From: Methylobacillus rhizosphaerae
GTDB lineage: Bacteria; Pseudomonadota; Gammaproteobacteria; Burkholderiales; Methylophilaceae
Direction: 5' to 3'
DNA: 64,000 nt
Assembly (NCBI RefSeq): GCF_900187985.1
Contig: NZ_FZOA01000007.1
Location: forward strand, 124,001 to 188,000
The notes under the pieces were generated by a model. It was not told the origin of the DNA, did not search any database, and worked only from the letters and a program-made list of their open reading frames with translations. Positions within the stretch are counted from its first letter, which is position 1. Every line of letters starts with the position of its first letter. Below are positions 39,513-49,584 of this stretch, piece after piece. A program made the translations under genes and the position numbers.

Positions 39513-40553
39513 ATGCAACAGAGAGAGAATAATAAAATATTGATCCTTGACGGGCTGAGCCAGATTCCCTTGGGCAAGGAAGTTGCCGAAGCAATCCGGA
39601 ATACCATGATGAATGCTGAATATATTGATTTAAGGAGTTTGAAAAATTCAACTTCTTATAAAATAAAATCAGCATTGCATAAAGTTATTCATAAAAACTC
39701 ATTGCTACATGAGTTTGAGAATTCTGCATTGGCAAGTGTTATTCATGCTGTGCAACCAACCCATATCCTGGTTATTTCTTATCTATATCAGTATATTGAT
39801 CCTAGGTTTTTGCAGAAAATTGCAAAAGAGGGAAATATAAAGCTATTTTTGTATGATACTGATAGCTGTAATTTGTATGAGCGTCGCAATGAGTTTGAGT
39901 ATTTCCTGGATGTGGAACTACCGATTTATCATAAGATATTTTCGTTTTCCATGGTAATGACGCATTTCTTCAGGGAAACAAAACATCTTCCTGCCATATT
40001 TCTTCCTTATGGTGCTAATCCGGTATTAATCAAGGAGGCGAAGAATTTCCGGCATGATGTGCTATTTGTTGGTACGTGCGATATCCGGAGAATTTTTCTG
40101 CTGGAGAAAATACGGGATCATGTCACTCTCTATGGAAATAGATGGGGTAAGTATTCTGGGTTGATGACATCAGCACTGAAAGCCAGAGTGAACAATAAGA
40201 AGATATGGGGTAGTGAGCTATATGAGATCATGGCTCAGTCCCATATTGTGCTGAATATTAATAATATTCAGTTTCATGGTGTAGAGACTGGTGTGAATCT
40301 ACGTATTTTCGAAGCATTGTCTATGAAGAAATTCCTGCTGACTGAATATTCGGAGGAATTAGCAAGTTTGTTCGAGATGGGGAAAGAAATCGAAACTTTC
40401 CGGGATGCAAGGGAGCTGAAAGAGAAAGTCGAGTTTTATCTGCGTCATCCAGAAAAAATGCAATCGATTGCGGAAGCTGGCTACCAGAAATTTATTACCC
40501 ATTATACATGGGAGTCATGCACAAAAATTATGTTGAGTAAGATGTTGGAATGA
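39513..40553 (+). CDS. CgeB-like glycosyltransferase
   Basis: A 346-residue protein resembling the CgeB/DUF3880-type glycosyltransferases. The C-terminal half has the typical V-L-F-V-G-T...R segment, SHIVLNINNIQFHGVETGVNLRIFEAL-like region and L-L-T-E-Y-S-E-E-L. A GTG at 39510 is also in frame one codon upstream. The gene is noticeably richer in A and T than waaG or edd, with many AAA and ATA codons, suggesting later acquisition. Its end overlaps the next gene by ATGA. The role is inferred from neighbours. Confidence 0.7.
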   Translation: MQQRENNKILILDGLSQIPLGKEVAEAIRNTMMNAEYIDLRSLKNSTSYKIKSALHKVIHKNSLLHEFENSALASVIHAVQPTHILVISYLYQYIDPRFLQKIAKEGNIKLFLYDTDSCNLYERRNEFEYFLDVELPIYHKIFSFSMVMTHFFRETKHLPAIFLPYGANPVLIKEAKNFRHDVLFVGTCDIRRIFLLEKIRDHVTLYGNRWGKYSGLMTSALKARVNNKKIWGSELYEIMAQSHIVLNINNIQFHGVETGVNLRIFEALSMKKFLLTEYSEELASLFEMGKEIETFRDARELKEKVEFYLRHPEKMQSIAEAGYQKFITHYTWESCTKIMLSKMLE

Positions 40554-41440
40554 TTGAAAAAAAAATGGAGGTTGAAAAACCCAATACAATACGTATCATT
40601 ATTCCCTATTTCGGCAACTGGCCTTTCTGGATGCCAGTATTCCTTGAGAGCTGTCGTTACAATAGCACCATAGACTGGCTGATCTATACAGACTGCACTA
40701 TTCCAAAAAATTGTCCTGATAATGTCAAGGTTATACAAGTAAGTTTCAGGGCTTATTGCACGTATCTATCATCTCGGTTGCAAATGGATTTTTATCCTGA
40801 TAGTGCGTATAAACTCTGTGATATTAAACCTATGCTGGGGCATGTTCATCATGACGAGATTGCAGGATATGATTTCTGGGGTTTCGGTGATATTGATGTG
40901 GTCTATGGGAATTTACGTGCTTATTTCACCCGGGAACGCCTGAGCCATTATGACTTGTTCTCCATGCATGCGCGCCGTATCAGTGGACATTTGTGCCTAT
41001 TGCGCAATACACCAGAAATGAATACCGCTTTCCAGAAGGTTTCCAATTGGCCTAATATGCTTGCTGATCATGCACATGTGGCATTTGATGAAAAAGCATT
41101 CAGCAAGATATTTCTGCGTCACAAAAACTCTGCTGCCTTGGTGCAATGGTTGGCGAAGAAAATTGACCCCTGGCTTGAAAAGGCAGAATTCAATGAAACT
41201 TATACTACTCCAAATGCCAGGATAAAATGGCGTAATGACTCAGGAGATTTTCCTGAAAAGTGGTACTGGTCCAGAGGGCAGGTTTCCAATGATTTGGACC
41301 AAGGATATTATTTTCCGTATTTCCATTTCATGGAGTGGAAAAAAGGCTGGGATTCGGCCAATCAGGAGTTGAAGGATTTTCTTGCTACCACTGATGCCAA
41401 GGTTGAAATTGATTGCCGGGGAATGAGAGTGGTTGGCTGA
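40550..41440 (+). CDS. DUF6625-like putative glycosyltransferase
   Basis: A 296-residue protein. The N-terminal IIIPYFGNWPFWMPVFLESC and the central FWGFGDIDVVYGNLRAYF, with a D-x-D (Asp-Ile-Asp) pair, suggest a GT-A-like nucleotide-sugar site; I place it in the DUF6625 group seen in polysaccharide loci. It is AT-rich like the preceding gene and starts inside that gene's stop codon (ATGA). It converges with a GT2 gene after 6 nt. Function beyond probable sugar transfer is not supported. Confidence 0.65.
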   Translation: MIEKKMEVEKPNTIRIIIPYFGNWPFWMPVFLESCRYNSTIDWLIYTDCTIPKNCPDNVKVIQVSFRAYCTYLSSRLQMDFYPDSAYKLCDIKPMLGHVHHDEIAGYDFWGFGDIDVVYGNLRAYFTRERLSHYDLFSMHARRISGHLCLLRNTPEMNTAFQKVSNWPNMLADHAHVAFDEKAFSKIFLRHKNSAALVQWLAKKIDPWLEKAEFNETYTTPNARIKWRNDSGDFPEKWYWSRGQVSNDLDQGYYFPYFHFMEWKKGWDSANQELKDFLATTDAKVEIDCRGMRVVG

Positions 41441-41446
41441 CAGTTG

Positions 41447-42340
41447 TTATAGCTGTGCGCGCTGATTGTCATATATTCTGCATAGTGCATCCGTGGTGCC
41501 CCTGGTGACCGCACGCAGTTTTTTCTGTTTATTTTCTTCGTAAAAAATAATCTGGAAGCACCAGACGATATACCGTGATATGGCCTTCCTGAGCCAGAAT
41601 CCCTTAGCATATTCCGGAAATAAGCGTTCTGTGATGATTTGGTTTCTTGCCATATAGTATCGGCGGATTGGGTTATGGTTGTGTAGCGAGAACTTATGCC
41701 AGAAGAAGCGATGTGACGTGGGAAATCCAATCTTGTGCTGCATGAGGTGTTCCACGGACTTGTAAATTTTATAGCCATGTTTTCTCAGGCGGAAACAGTA
41801 TTCTATATCGACATAATCAATAAAGAAGTCATCCCGGAACTCTCCAAGGTCAGTGAAGATGCGATTTGAGATTAATGAGCCAGATGTAATGGCGCGTCTG
41901 ACTTCTTTATATGGCGCATTGGCCTGCTTATTTTTTTTCTTTTTCGGTAGGTGGTATTGATAGGCACTACAGATGATGGCTGCTGATTCTTTATCAGGAA
42001 TGGCTGTCAATATTGAATACAAGGCACCCGCACATTGTGGAAATGGCTGGGAGTCCTGGTCAAAGAGCAGGGTATATTCATAGCCATACTCTATAGATTT
42101 TCTGACGCCTATATTGAGTGCAGTGGCAATACCGAGATTCTCATTATTCCTGATTAATGTGGTGTGTTCCTGTGCATCCAGATGATGGATTTCCTCTGGT
42201 AGGGATCCATTATCTACAATAACGACATGACTTACCTGAGCAATAATTGTGTTTAAGCGGCTAATGAAGTTTGCGTCTGGATGATAGGTAATAATGACGG
42301 CACAGACAGGAGATTTTGCGGAGGTGGGATGTATCATCAC
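41447..42340 (-). CDS. GT2-family glycosyltransferase (rhamnosyltransferase-like)
   Basis: A 297-residue GT-A enzyme. It opens CAVIITYHPDANF, has IVDNGS, NLGIATALNIGV and the metal-binding LLFDQDSQP, the arrangement of rhamnosyltransferases such as RfbN/WbbL relatives. Two adjacent ATGs (42340, 42337) are possible. The gene is AT-rich, with an AAAAAGAAAAAA run. It is downstream of waaF on the same strand with 11 nt between them, so it can be cotranscribed with the heptose genes although its composition differs from theirs. Confidence 0.8.
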   Translation of the reverse strand: MMIHPTSAKSPVCAVIITYHPDANFISRLNTIIAQVSHVVIVDNGSLPEEIHHLDAQEHTTLIRNNENLGIATALNIGVRKSIEYGYEYTLLFDQDSQPFPQCAGALYSILTAIPDKESAAIICSAYQYHLPKKKKNKQANAPYKEVRRAITSGSLISNRIFTDLGEFRDDFFIDYVDIEYCFRLRKHGYKIYKSVEHLMQHKIGFPTSHRFFWHKFSLHNHNPIRRYYMARNQIITERLFPEYAKGFWLRKAISRYIVWCFQIIFYEENKQKKLRAVTRGTTDALCRIYDNQRAQL

Positions 42341-42351
42341 AATTGAAATGT

Positions 42352-43365
42352 TTAGATCAGCTTTTGTGTCACTGTATCAGGTTTGATTCTTCTCAGGCAA
42401 TTCAAGTGCCCCAACGGACACTCCCGCTGAAAGCAGGGGCTGCACTCCAGTCCGAGGTATTCAATAATGGCCTTGCTGCTCATTGGTGGGGTGTGGTGAG
42501 GGTCTGATGAGCCGTAGATGGCGATCAGTTTCTTGTTCAGTGCGGCAGCTACGTGCATGAGGCCGGAATCATTGCTGACCACGGCATCGCATAGCGACAT
42601 GAGATCAATAGCATCGCCCAGTTTTGTTTTTCCGCCAAAATCCAGGCATGCCATGTTGCTCAAACGGTTGATTTCTGCCGTGAATGGCACATCTTTTTCT
42701 GAGCCGAACAGCCAGACTTGCCAGCCTTGCGCGTGAGCAGCGCGTGCGACTTCTGCATAGTATTCCAGCGGCCAGCGCTTGGCTTCGCCATATTCAGCAC
42801 CAGGGCATAAGCCTAATACTGGTGTTTGGGGGCTGGGTATGCGCATGCTCGCCAGGCAGGCCAGCGCATTGTCCCGGCTGGCGGCCAGGCTTGGATTGGA
42901 AATGTCAGGCAGTGGGGTATTGGCATCGGCGCTGAGCGCCACAAAGCGGTCGACAGTGCGCGGTAGCGCCTGCTTGTCCAGTTTTCGGATGTCGTTGAGC
43001 AGGCCATAGCGCATTTCACCGACAAAGCCAGTCCGCTTGGGGATGCGGGCAGCGAATGGCAGGATGGCGGATTTAAGCGAATTGGTGAGCATGATGCTTT
43101 GGGTGTAGCCGTGATTTTTCAGGCTATGGCCAAAGCGGATGCGCTCTCCCAGGCCTAGTTCGCCATGCTTGAAGGGTAGGGCGATGCCTGCGTTGACTTC
43201 GGGCATGCGCTCCAGCAGGGGCAGCGTCCAGGCAGGTGCCGCGACATCGATGATGCAACCGGGTTTTTGCTGCTTGAGCGCCTTGAACAGGCTTTGCGCC
43301 ATTACCATGTCGCCGACCCACGATGGGCCCATGACCAGGATTTTGTCTTGCAGCGCAGCGTTCAT
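42352..43365 (-). CDS. waaF: Lipopolysaccharide heptosyltransferase II
   Basis: A 337-residue GT9 enzyme that adds heptose II to heptose I of the inner core. The opening MGPSWVGDMVMAQSLFKAL, the central L-C-P-G-A-E-Y-G-E-A-K-R-W-P and the C-terminal SNDSGLMHVAAALNKKLIAIYGSSDP are WaaF signatures, as is the cysteine-rich CSPCFQRECPLGHLNC. Its ATG overlaps the hldE stop by one base (TGATG on the minus strand). It lies in hldD-gmhA-hldE-waaF, so precursor synthesis and transfer are coupled. Confidence 0.95.
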   Translation of the reverse strand: MNAALQDKILVMGPSWVGDMVMAQSLFKALKQQKPGCIIDVAAPAWTLPLLERMPEVNAGIALPFKHGELGLGERIRFGHSLKNHGYTQSIMLTNSLKSAILPFAARIPKRTGFVGEMRYGLLNDIRKLDKQALPRTVDRFVALSADANTPLPDISNPSLAASRDNALACLASMRIPSPQTPVLGLCPGAEYGEAKRWPLEYYAEVARAAHAQGWQVWLFGSEKDVPFTAEINRLSNMACLDFGGKTKLGDAIDLMSLCDAVVSNDSGLMHVAAALNKKLIAIYGSSDPHHTPPMSSKAIIEYLGLECSPCFQRECPLGHLNCLRRIKPDTVTQKLI

Positions 43366-44834
43366 CAGGCGCCGAGTTTCCGGATGATATTGCTGGTGCT
43401 GCGGCCAGGGACGACATCAATCAGGGCGACTTCGCCGCCCCAGGATTTGACTTCCGTGCCACCGACGACCTGGTCTTCGGTGTAGTCGCTGCCTTTCACG
43501 ATCACATCAGGGCGTACGGCCTTGATCAATGTCATAGGGGTGTCCTCATCAAACAGGATGACGGCATCGACGGATTCCAATGCGGCCAGGACACGTGCCC
43601 GGTCCTGTTCATGAATGACCGGGCGGGTTGGGCCTTTGAGCGCGCTGACCGAACGATCGGTATTGAGTCCGAGGACCAATCTGTCTCCTGTTTTGCGAGC
43701 AGCCTCAAGGTAAGTGACATGGCCTGCATGCAGCAGGTCGAAACAGCCGTTGGTAAATACGATACGGTCACCCTGATTGCGCCAGGATTGCACACGGGAT
43801 AACAGGGTTTGCAGAGAGGCGCATACCTTGTCAGCCTGCGCTGCTGTCTGCTGGGAATGCAGTTCAGTTTCCAGATCAGTTTTGCTGATTGGTACAGTGC
43901 CAACCTTGCCCACCACGATGCCAGCAGCAATATTGGCGAGCTCAATGGCTTCATGCAGGGGCAGATGGTGTGACAGTGCCGCAGTGAGTGTGGCGATGAC
44001 AGTATCACCTGCGCCAGAGACATCATAGACCTGGCGCGCGGTCGCAGCGAGATGGGCGCTGCCGTGCTTGTCCAGAACAGTAATACCTTCTTCACCGCGG
44101 GTGACTGCCAGGAAATCAAGGCCCAGTTGCTGGCGCAATGTGTCGGCAGCGTGCAGAAGTTCAGTAGTATGACTGATGGCGATATTGCAGGCTTCGGCAG
44201 TTTCGCGCTTGTTTGGCGTCAATCCTGTGGCACCGCGGTATTTGCTGTAATCACGTCCCTTGGGATCCACCAACACAGGAATATTTGCGCTATGCGCTTG
44301 CTGCATGATTGCCTGGCAAAGCTCCTCGCTCAGTACGCCCTTGGCATAATCTGACAGGATGATGGCGGCAGGTTTGTCATTCAGGGCTGCAGCAGCAGCG
44401 GAATGAAGAGCTGCATATTCTTCCGGGGTGAAGGATGAAGCGTCTTCCTGGTCCAGGCGCATCATTTGCTGATGTCCGCCCAGAATGCGTGTTTTGGTGA
44501 TGGTGGGCCGGTGTGGGCTGCGATAGATATGCCGGATATCGATATTGGCTGCATTCATCAAGTCCAGCAGTGTCGCCGCTTCATGATCATCGCCCACCGT
44601 GCCGACAATACGTGTTTTGATATTGAGCCCCACCAGGTTGGCAGCGACATTGGCAGCGCCGCCTGCGCGTTCATCCTGGGATTTGAGCAGCACGACGGGA
44701 ACCGGTGCCTCGGGCGAGATGCGCTGGACTTCGCCAAACAGGTAGCGATCCAGCATGAGATCGCCAATAACCAGAATCCAGAGGTCGTCGGTGCCGAAAT
44801 GGTGTTGTACGGTATTGAGTAATGATTCGCGCAT
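43365..44834 (-). CDS. hldE: Bifunctional heptose-7-phosphate kinase / heptose-1-phosphate adenylyltransferase
   Basis: A 489-residue two-domain enzyme of ADP-heptose synthesis. The N-terminal ribokinase-like domain (about 1-320) has D-L-M-L-D-R-Y, the N-x-x-E type GLTPNKRETAEA and the active-site VYDVSGAGDTVIA; the C-terminal cytidylyltransferase-like domain has TNGCFDLLHAGHVTYLEAAR. It phosphorylates D-glycero-beta-D-manno-heptose 7-phosphate at C1 and later adenylylates the 1-phosphate. The fused form is usual in gammaproteobacteria and found in some betaproteobacteria. The intervening phosphatase GmhB is not encoded in the window. Confidence 0.96.
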   Translation of the reverse strand: MRESLLNTVQHHFGTDDLWILVIGDLMLDRYLFGEVQRISPEAPVPVVLLKSQDERAGGAANVAANLVGLNIKTRIVGTVGDDHEAATLLDLMNAANIDIRHIYRSPHRPTITKTRILGGHQQMMRLDQEDASSFTPEEYAALHSAAAAALNDKPAAIILSDYAKGVLSEELCQAIMQQAHSANIPVLVDPKGRDYSKYRGATGLTPNKRETAEACNIAISHTTELLHAADTLRQQLGLDFLAVTRGEEGITVLDKHGSAHLAATARQVYDVSGAGDTVIATLTAALSHHLPLHEAIELANIAAGIVVGKVGTVPISKTDLETELHSQQTAAQADKVCASLQTLLSRVQSWRNQGDRIVFTNGCFDLLHAGHVTYLEAARKTGDRLVLGLNTDRSVSALKGPTRPVIHEQDRARVLAALESVDAVILFDEDTPMTLIKAVRPDVIVKGSDYTEDQVVGGTEVKSWGGEVALIDVVPGRSTSNIIRKLGA

Positions 44835-44846
44835 TGGAGTGGTAAC

Positions 44847-45410
44847 TTAGTCGGCTTCTATCAGATCACATAAACTGTGCCCGACCAGGATGTGAGCTTC
44901 CTGGATACGAGGAGTATCGCTGGTCGGCATGATGAGGGTGTGATCACATAAAGCGGCCAGCTTGCCGCCATTACCGCCTGTCATGCCTACGGTGACGGCA
45001 CCAATCTCGCGGGCTTTTTCTATGCCCAGCACGACATTGCGGCTATTGCCCGAAGTGGAAAAACCGACCACCAGGTCGGCAGGTGTGCACAATGCTTCCA
45101 CCTGGCGCGAGAAAATGAAGTCAAAGCCATAATCATTGCCGACAGAAGTGAGAATGGAAGTGTCCGTAGTCAATGCAATGGCAGGCAGTCCCCGCCGCTC
45201 TTTCTTATAGCGGCCGACAATCTCTGCCGCTATGTGCTGGCTGTCGGCGGCGCTACCACCATTGCCGAACAGCAGGATTTTTCCGCCATTTGCAAGACAG
45301 GTGCGCATGGCTTCCGCTACTGCGGCTACTTTCGGCAGTAACGGCTCCAATGCCGCAATCACGGCCTGATGTTCGGCAACAGCGTGTTTCAAGAGGTCAA
45401 CAGCACTCAT
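44847..45410 (-). CDS. gmhA: Phosphoheptose isomerase
   Basis: A 187-residue SIS-domain enzyme converting sedoheptulose 7-phosphate to D-glycero-D-manno-heptose 7-phosphate, the entry to LPS heptose. Family marks are [19 protein letters not shown] (about 45-63), [15 protein letters not shown] and ISTSGNS-type [16 protein letters not shown] before the ATG at 45410 selects this start over one nine codons upstream. In a RuMP-cycle organism sedoheptulose 7-phosphate is abundant. It lies between hldE and hldD. Confidence 0.95.
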   Translation of the reverse strand: MSAVDLLKHAVAEHQAVIAALEPLLPKVAAVAEAMRTCLANGGKILLFGNGGSAADSQHIAAEIVGRYKKERRGLPAIALTTDTSILTSVGNDYGFDFIFSRQVEALCTPADLVVGFSTSGNSRNVVLGIEKAREIGAVTVGMTGGNGGKLAALCDHTLIMPTSDTPRIQEAHILVGHSLCDLIEAD

Positions 45411-45430
45411 GAGGTTCTCCAGTGGGTGGC

Positions 45431-46414
45431 TCAGCAATAAGGATCAGCTTGCATGAGGTATTGTTGGACATAATCCTGTACACCTTGTTCCAGGGTATGG
45501 AACGGCGTGGTGTAGCCGGTATTGCGCAATTTTTCAATATTGGCCTCGGTGAAGTATTGATATTTACCCATGAGGTCCTGCGGCATATCAATATATTCGA
45601 TGCTGGGTTCGCGCCCCATACTGGTCATGACCGCCGTGGCCAGATCCTTGAAAGCACGTGCTTCGCCTGTGCCTATGTTGTACAGGCCGGAGTGTTGTGG
45701 CTGGTCGAGAAAATGCGCCATGACGGATACGGCATCCTTGACATAGACAAAGTCCCGCAACTGCATGCCATCCGCGTAACCTGCCTTGTGGCTCTTGAAC
45801 AGTTTGACATGTCCCTGATCGCGGAACTGGTTGAAGGTATGGAATGCCACACTTGCCATACGCTCCTTGTGGTATTCATTCGGGCCGTAGACATTGAAGA
45901 ACTTGAAGCCGCACCACTGTGGCGGCGTGGCCAGGCCTTCTGCGCACTGGCGTAATGCCCACTGGTCGAAGAACTGCTTGGAATAGCCATAGCCATTGAG
46001 CGGACGCAGCTGGTCTATCGTCGATTCCTCATCATCATAGCCAAACTCTCCACCGCCATATGTGGCTGCAGAACTGGCATAAAGGAAGGGAACTTCGTTT
46101 TCTGCACACCAATTCCAGAGAAACTGGCTGTAGCGGATATTGTCCTGCACCAGTTTGTTGAAATCGCGCTCTGTCGTGGCGCTGATCGCACCCATATGAA
46201 TCACGGCATCAATCTGCCCGGAAGCTCCGGACAACCATGCAGGCAACTCATCCTTATCCAGATAGTTGGCATATTGCCTGTGGCACATGTTCTGCCATTG
46301 ATCCGGATGCAGAATGCGATCCACGATGACAATATCTTCGCGCTGATGCACGGTATTGAGATGCCATGCCATCATGCTGCCTATCATGCCTGCGCCGCCG
46401 GTAATGACTATCAT
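45431..46414 (-). CDS. hldD: ADP-L-glycero-D-manno-heptose 6-epimerase
   Basis: A 327-residue extended short-chain dehydrogenase that epimerises ADP-D,D-heptose to ADP-L,D-heptose, the donor for WaaC and WaaF. NAD(P) binding is by [14 protein letters not shown] (6-19); the catalytic Tyr and Lys are in [11 protein letters not shown], with S-S-A-A-T-Y-G upstream, and [14 protein letters not shown] is the substrate loop. It is first of the hldD-gmhA-hldE-waaF series on the minus strand. Confidence 0.96.
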   Translation of the reverse strand: MIVITGGAGMIGSMMAWHLNTVHQREDIVIVDRILHPDQWQNMCHRQYANYLDKDELPAWLSGASGQIDAVIHMGAISATTERDFNKLVQDNIRYSQFLWNWCAENEVPFLYASSAATYGGGEFGYDDEESTIDQLRPLNGYGYSKQFFDQWALRQCAEGLATPPQWCGFKFFNVYGPNEYHKERMASVAFHTFNQFRDQGHVKLFKSHKAGYADGMQLRDFVYVKDAVSVMAHFLDQPQHSGLYNIGTGEARAFKDLATAVMTSMGREPSIEYIDMPQDLMGKYQYFTEANIEKLRNTGYTTPFHTLEQGVQDYVQQYLMQADPYC

Positions 46415-46464
46415 TGTTTGAATCCGTTTAAACTAATCTGAAAGTATAGCAAAAGCCCATGGCT

Positions 46465-47499
46465 TTAGCGCGGCGTGATCCAGCCTTGGAGATTCTCCAG
46501 GGCAATGTCGCGCATGGCGTTGATCCAGGTATCGCGTTCATTCAACGCAGGAATATAGTGATATTCGCCACCGCCGGCTTCAAGGAAGAGATGTTTGCCT
46601 TCCATGGCAATTTCCTCCAGTGTTTCCAGGCAGTCGCTGGAAAATCCGGGACATACCACATCAACCCGGCGCAGTTTCTGTTTGCCCAAGGTCTCTATGG
46701 TGGGCGCGAAATAGGGTTGCAGCCATTCAGCGGCGCCAAAGCGGGACTGGAATGTCACCATGTATTGTTCAGGGCGCAGCTGTAGCGCTTCTGCAATCAG
46801 CCTGCCGCTGCGCAGGCATTGCGCACGGTATGGATCTCCGAGATCGCAGGTGCGGCGGGGCACACCATGAAAGCTCATGAGTAGTTTTTCCGGTGTGCCA
46901 TGTTCCTGCCAATAAAGGCGAATGCTTTCGGCGATGGCGCCGATATAAGCCGGGTGGCTATGATAGTCGCGGATGGTGCGGATTTCCGGCATGTTGCGGG
47001 TGCGCAGCAGGGTACGCATGGCTTCATCAATCGCTGATGCGCTGCTGCTGCCTGCATATTGCGGATAGAGCGGGAACAACAGGATGCGCTGACAGTTTTT
47101 TGCCTTTAGTTTTGCAATGGCTGAACCGACGGAAGGCTGGCCATAGCGCATACCAAGCTCGACGACATAAGGCGAGGCGATACTTTCGTGAAGGGCGCCG
47201 GAGAGCAACCTGGCTTGCCTCTGGCTATGTACCATCAGGGGCGATCCCTCAGGATCCCAGATGGCGGCATATTTATGGGAAGATTGTCGTGGGCGGAACG
47301 GCAGGACAGCACCATTGAGGATAAACCACCAGATGGCGCGAGGAATCTCGATTACGCGGCGATCACTGAGGAACTGGCGTAGATAGGGGCGCAAGGCCTT
47401 GGCTGTCGGGGCGTTGGGTGTGCCCAGGTTGATCAGCAGAATGCCGGTATGTGCGGGCTCCTGCTCGGGAATGTCAGGCTCTTTCAGGTAAAAAGACAT
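46465..47499 (-). CDS. hemH: Ferrochelatase
   Basis: A 344-residue enzyme inserting Fe2+ into protoporphyrin IX, the last step of protohaem synthesis. The family opening GILLINLGTPNAP, the active-site His in LLMSFHGVPRRTCDLGDPY and the metal/porphyrin-side V-V-C-P-G-F-S-S-D-C-L-E-T-L-E-E are all present. Downstream of hrcA on the same strand with 35 nt between. Haem demand from cytochromes is high in methylotrophs, but nothing in the sequence shows special control. Confidence 0.95.
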   Translation of the reverse strand: MSFYLKEPDIPEQEPAHTGILLINLGTPNAPTAKALRPYLRQFLSDRRVIEIPRAIWWFILNGAVLPFRPRQSSHKYAAIWDPEGSPLMVHSQRQARLLSGALHESIASPYVVELGMRYGQPSVGSAIAKLKAKNCQRILLFPLYPQYAGSSSASAIDEAMRTLLRTRNMPEIRTIRDYHSHPAYIGAIAESIRLYWQEHGTPEKLLMSFHGVPRRTCDLGDPYRAQCLRSGRLIAEALQLRPEQYMVTFQSRFGAAEWLQPYFAPTIETLGKQKLRRVDVVCPGFSSDCLETLEEIAMEGKHLFLEAGGGEYHYIPALNERDTWINAMRDIALENLQGWITPR

Positions 47500-47534
47500 G
47501 TTTCTCCTCAGGTTGCAGGACTACGCGTGATAGC

Positions 47535-48554
47535 TCAGTTATTGGATAAGGCATTGGATAACAAGCGAGCCGTGATATCCACGATCGGAATCACGCGCTC
47601 ATAGGCCATGCGCGTCGGGCCAATCACACCCAGAGTGCCTATGGTCTGCCCGTTGGTTTCATAGGGTGCAGTTACCATGCTGCACTCATCCAGTGGCAGA
47701 TAGCCGGATTCCCCGCCTATGAAAATCTGTACGCCAGCGGCTCGTTGGCTGTTGTCCAGCAGTTGCATGAGTGATGTCCGGCGTTCAAACATCTCGAAAA
47801 GTTTACGCAGTGAGCTGACATTGGATGACAGATCCTGCACGTTGAGCAGGTTGCGCTCTCCCGCTATCACGACGCCATCCTTGTTACTGTCGGCAGTTTT
47901 ACTACTGGCTTCCAGTGCCGCTGCCATCAGCCGTGACATGTCCGACTGCATTTGCTTCAATTCTTCGTGCAGTTTCTGCTTGACCTCATCGAATGAGTTA
48001 CCGGCATAGTGCTGGTTGAAAAAGTTGCTGGCCTGCGTGAGTTCGGAAGCACTGTATGGTTTGTCGGCAAGAATGATACGGTTCTGTACTGCACCATCAG
48101 TTGTGACAATAATGACCAGGATGCGTTTTTCCGATAAAGGTAGAAATTCCAGGTGGCGGAATGCGATGCTCTGGCGCTTGGGGATCATGACCAGCCCGGC
48201 AAAATGCGTCAGGGATGAGAGTAGCTCCGCCGCTGAATTGATGAGTTCCTGTGGGTCTGGGGAAGATAATTCAGTTTCCAGGTGGCGGATAATCTGGCTT
48301 TGTAGCGGCTGTACTGTCAACAGGGTATCCACGAACATGCGGTAACCACGCTGAGTCGGGATGCGACCGGCAGAGGTGTGCGGGCTGGCGATAAAGCCGT
48401 GCTCTTCCAGCTCGGACATAATATTGCGGATGGATGCAGGGCTGAGGTCAAGCCCTGAAGCTACAGATAATGTGCGTGAGCCCACAGGTTGACCATCACT
48501 GATGTAATGTTCAATCAAGGTTTTCAGCAATATCTGGGCGCGTTTATCTAGCAT
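47535..48554 (-). CDS. hrcA: Heat-inducible transcription repressor HrcA
   Basis: A 339-residue repressor that binds CIRCE operators and is kept active by GroEL. It has an N-terminal winged helix ([20 protein letters not shown]...[18 protein letters not shown]) followed by a GAF-like dimerisation domain. Its position next to nadK and near recN is typical of betaproteobacteria. I find no CIRCE element (TTAGCACTC-N9-GAGTGCTAA) in the window, including upstream of grpE and dnaK, so its targets, usually groES-groEL, must lie elsewhere. Confidence 0.95.
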   Translation of the reverse strand: MLDKRAQILLKTLIEHYISDGQPVGSRTLSVASGLDLSPASIRNIMSELEEHGFIASPHTSAGRIPTQRGYRMFVDTLLTVQPLQSQIIRHLETELSSPDPQELINSAAELLSSLTHFAGLVMIPKRQSIAFRHLEFLPLSEKRILVIIVTTDGAVQNRIILADKPYSASELTQASNFFNQHYAGNSFDEVKQKLHEELKQMQSDMSRLMAAALEASSKTADSNKDGVVIAGERNLLNVQDLSSNVSSLRKLFEMFERRTSLMQLLDNSQRAAGVQIFIGGESGYLPLDECSMVTAPYETNGQTIGTLGVIGPTRMAYERVIPIVDITARLLSNALSNN

Positions 48555-48718
48555 GGCTCATAGGTTGGGATAGGATGTTGCGAATTCAATGCATTATGTA
48601 CTGCTGGGCTGCAATTCCAGAAAAATTATGCGATACCAGCCACTCTCGCGCAATCAATTATTGAATCCGGGCTACGTGAGGGTTTTATGCAACTACCTTC
48701 TATGATTTAATGCCAGCC

Positions 48719-49582
48719 ATGAAAAGTGCATTTCAGACAGTGGCATTAATCGGTAAATATATGAACCCCGAAACCCGGGATCAGATTCTTGCCTTGGCGC
48801 GGTTTCTTGCCGAGCGCCAGATTGGGGTGTTTGTTGAAGAGAAAACCGCTCAGCATTCCAGTATCAAGGGGTATACCACACTGCAAATGAATGCGATAGG
48901 CGCTTATGCCGACCTGGCGATTGTGCTGGGTGGCGATGGCACCATGCTGACGGTGGCGAGAGCTCTGCTGGATTACAAAATTCCATTGGTCGGTGTCAAT
49001 CGTGGCCGGTTCGGCTTCCTGACCGATATCAACTCGGATCATATGCTGGACAGTGTTGCCGGTATTCTGGATGGGAAATATGACACCGAGCAGCGCATCC
49101 TGCTGGAAGCCTGCATTGTTCGTGCTGGTCAAACTGTCGGGCAGGGATATGCACTGAACGATGTCGTTATCAATAAAAATGGCCTGGCACGGCTGATTGA
49201 GCTGGAAATTCATGTGGATGGGCACTTTGTCCAGAAGCAGCGTTCCGATGGGTTGATCGTGGCAACGCCTACCGGCACTACGGCTTATTCACTTTCCGCA
49301 GGTGGACCTATCCTGCACCCTATGCTTGATGCTATCGCGCTGGTGCCTATCTGCCCGCATACCTTGAGTAATCGACCCATTGCAATCGGTAGTGCCAGTG
49401 AGGTCGTGGTTGAGGTGGTGCATGCCGAAGATGCCAGTGTGCATCTGGATGGGCAGATGAAAATGGCTTTGCAACCCGGTGACCGGGTGCAGATCAAGTG
49501 CGCCAAAAACAAGATTACGTTATTGCATCCGCCCGGGCACAACCATTTTGACGTGCTGCGTGAAAAGCTGCATTGGGGATAG
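48719..49582 (+). CDS. nadK: NAD kinase
   Basis: A 287-residue kinase making NADP from NAD. The ATP-site motif GGDGTMLTVARAL, the NE/D-like A-L-N-D-V-V-I, and the glycine-rich TPTGTTAYSLSAGGPI follow the family order. Two in-frame ATGs nine nt apart (48710, 48719) are possible; 48719 gives MKSAFQTVALIGKY, the common betaproteobacterial opening. It is divergent from hrcA, with 164 nt between, and is followed by recN after 2 nt. Confidence 0.94.
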   Translation: MKSAFQTVALIGKYMNPETRDQILALARFLAERQIGVFVEEKTAQHSSIKGYTTLQMNAIGAYADLAIVLGGDGTMLTVARALLDYKIPLVGVNRGRFGFLTDINSDHMLDSVAGILDGKYDTEQRILLEACIVRAGQTVGQGYALNDVVINKNGLARLIELEIHVDGHFVQKQRSDGLIVATPTGTTAYSLSAGGPILHPMLDAIALVPICPHTLSNRPIAIGSASEVVVEVVHAEDASVHLDGQMKMALQPGDRVQIKCAKNKITLLHPPGHNHFDVLREKLHWG

Positions 49583-49584
49583 GC

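Noticed and set aside
48661-48718. Promoter for nadK from TATGAT at 48701
   Set aside because: No acceptable -35 lies 16-18 nt upstream, and the box would place transcription start almost on the ATG.
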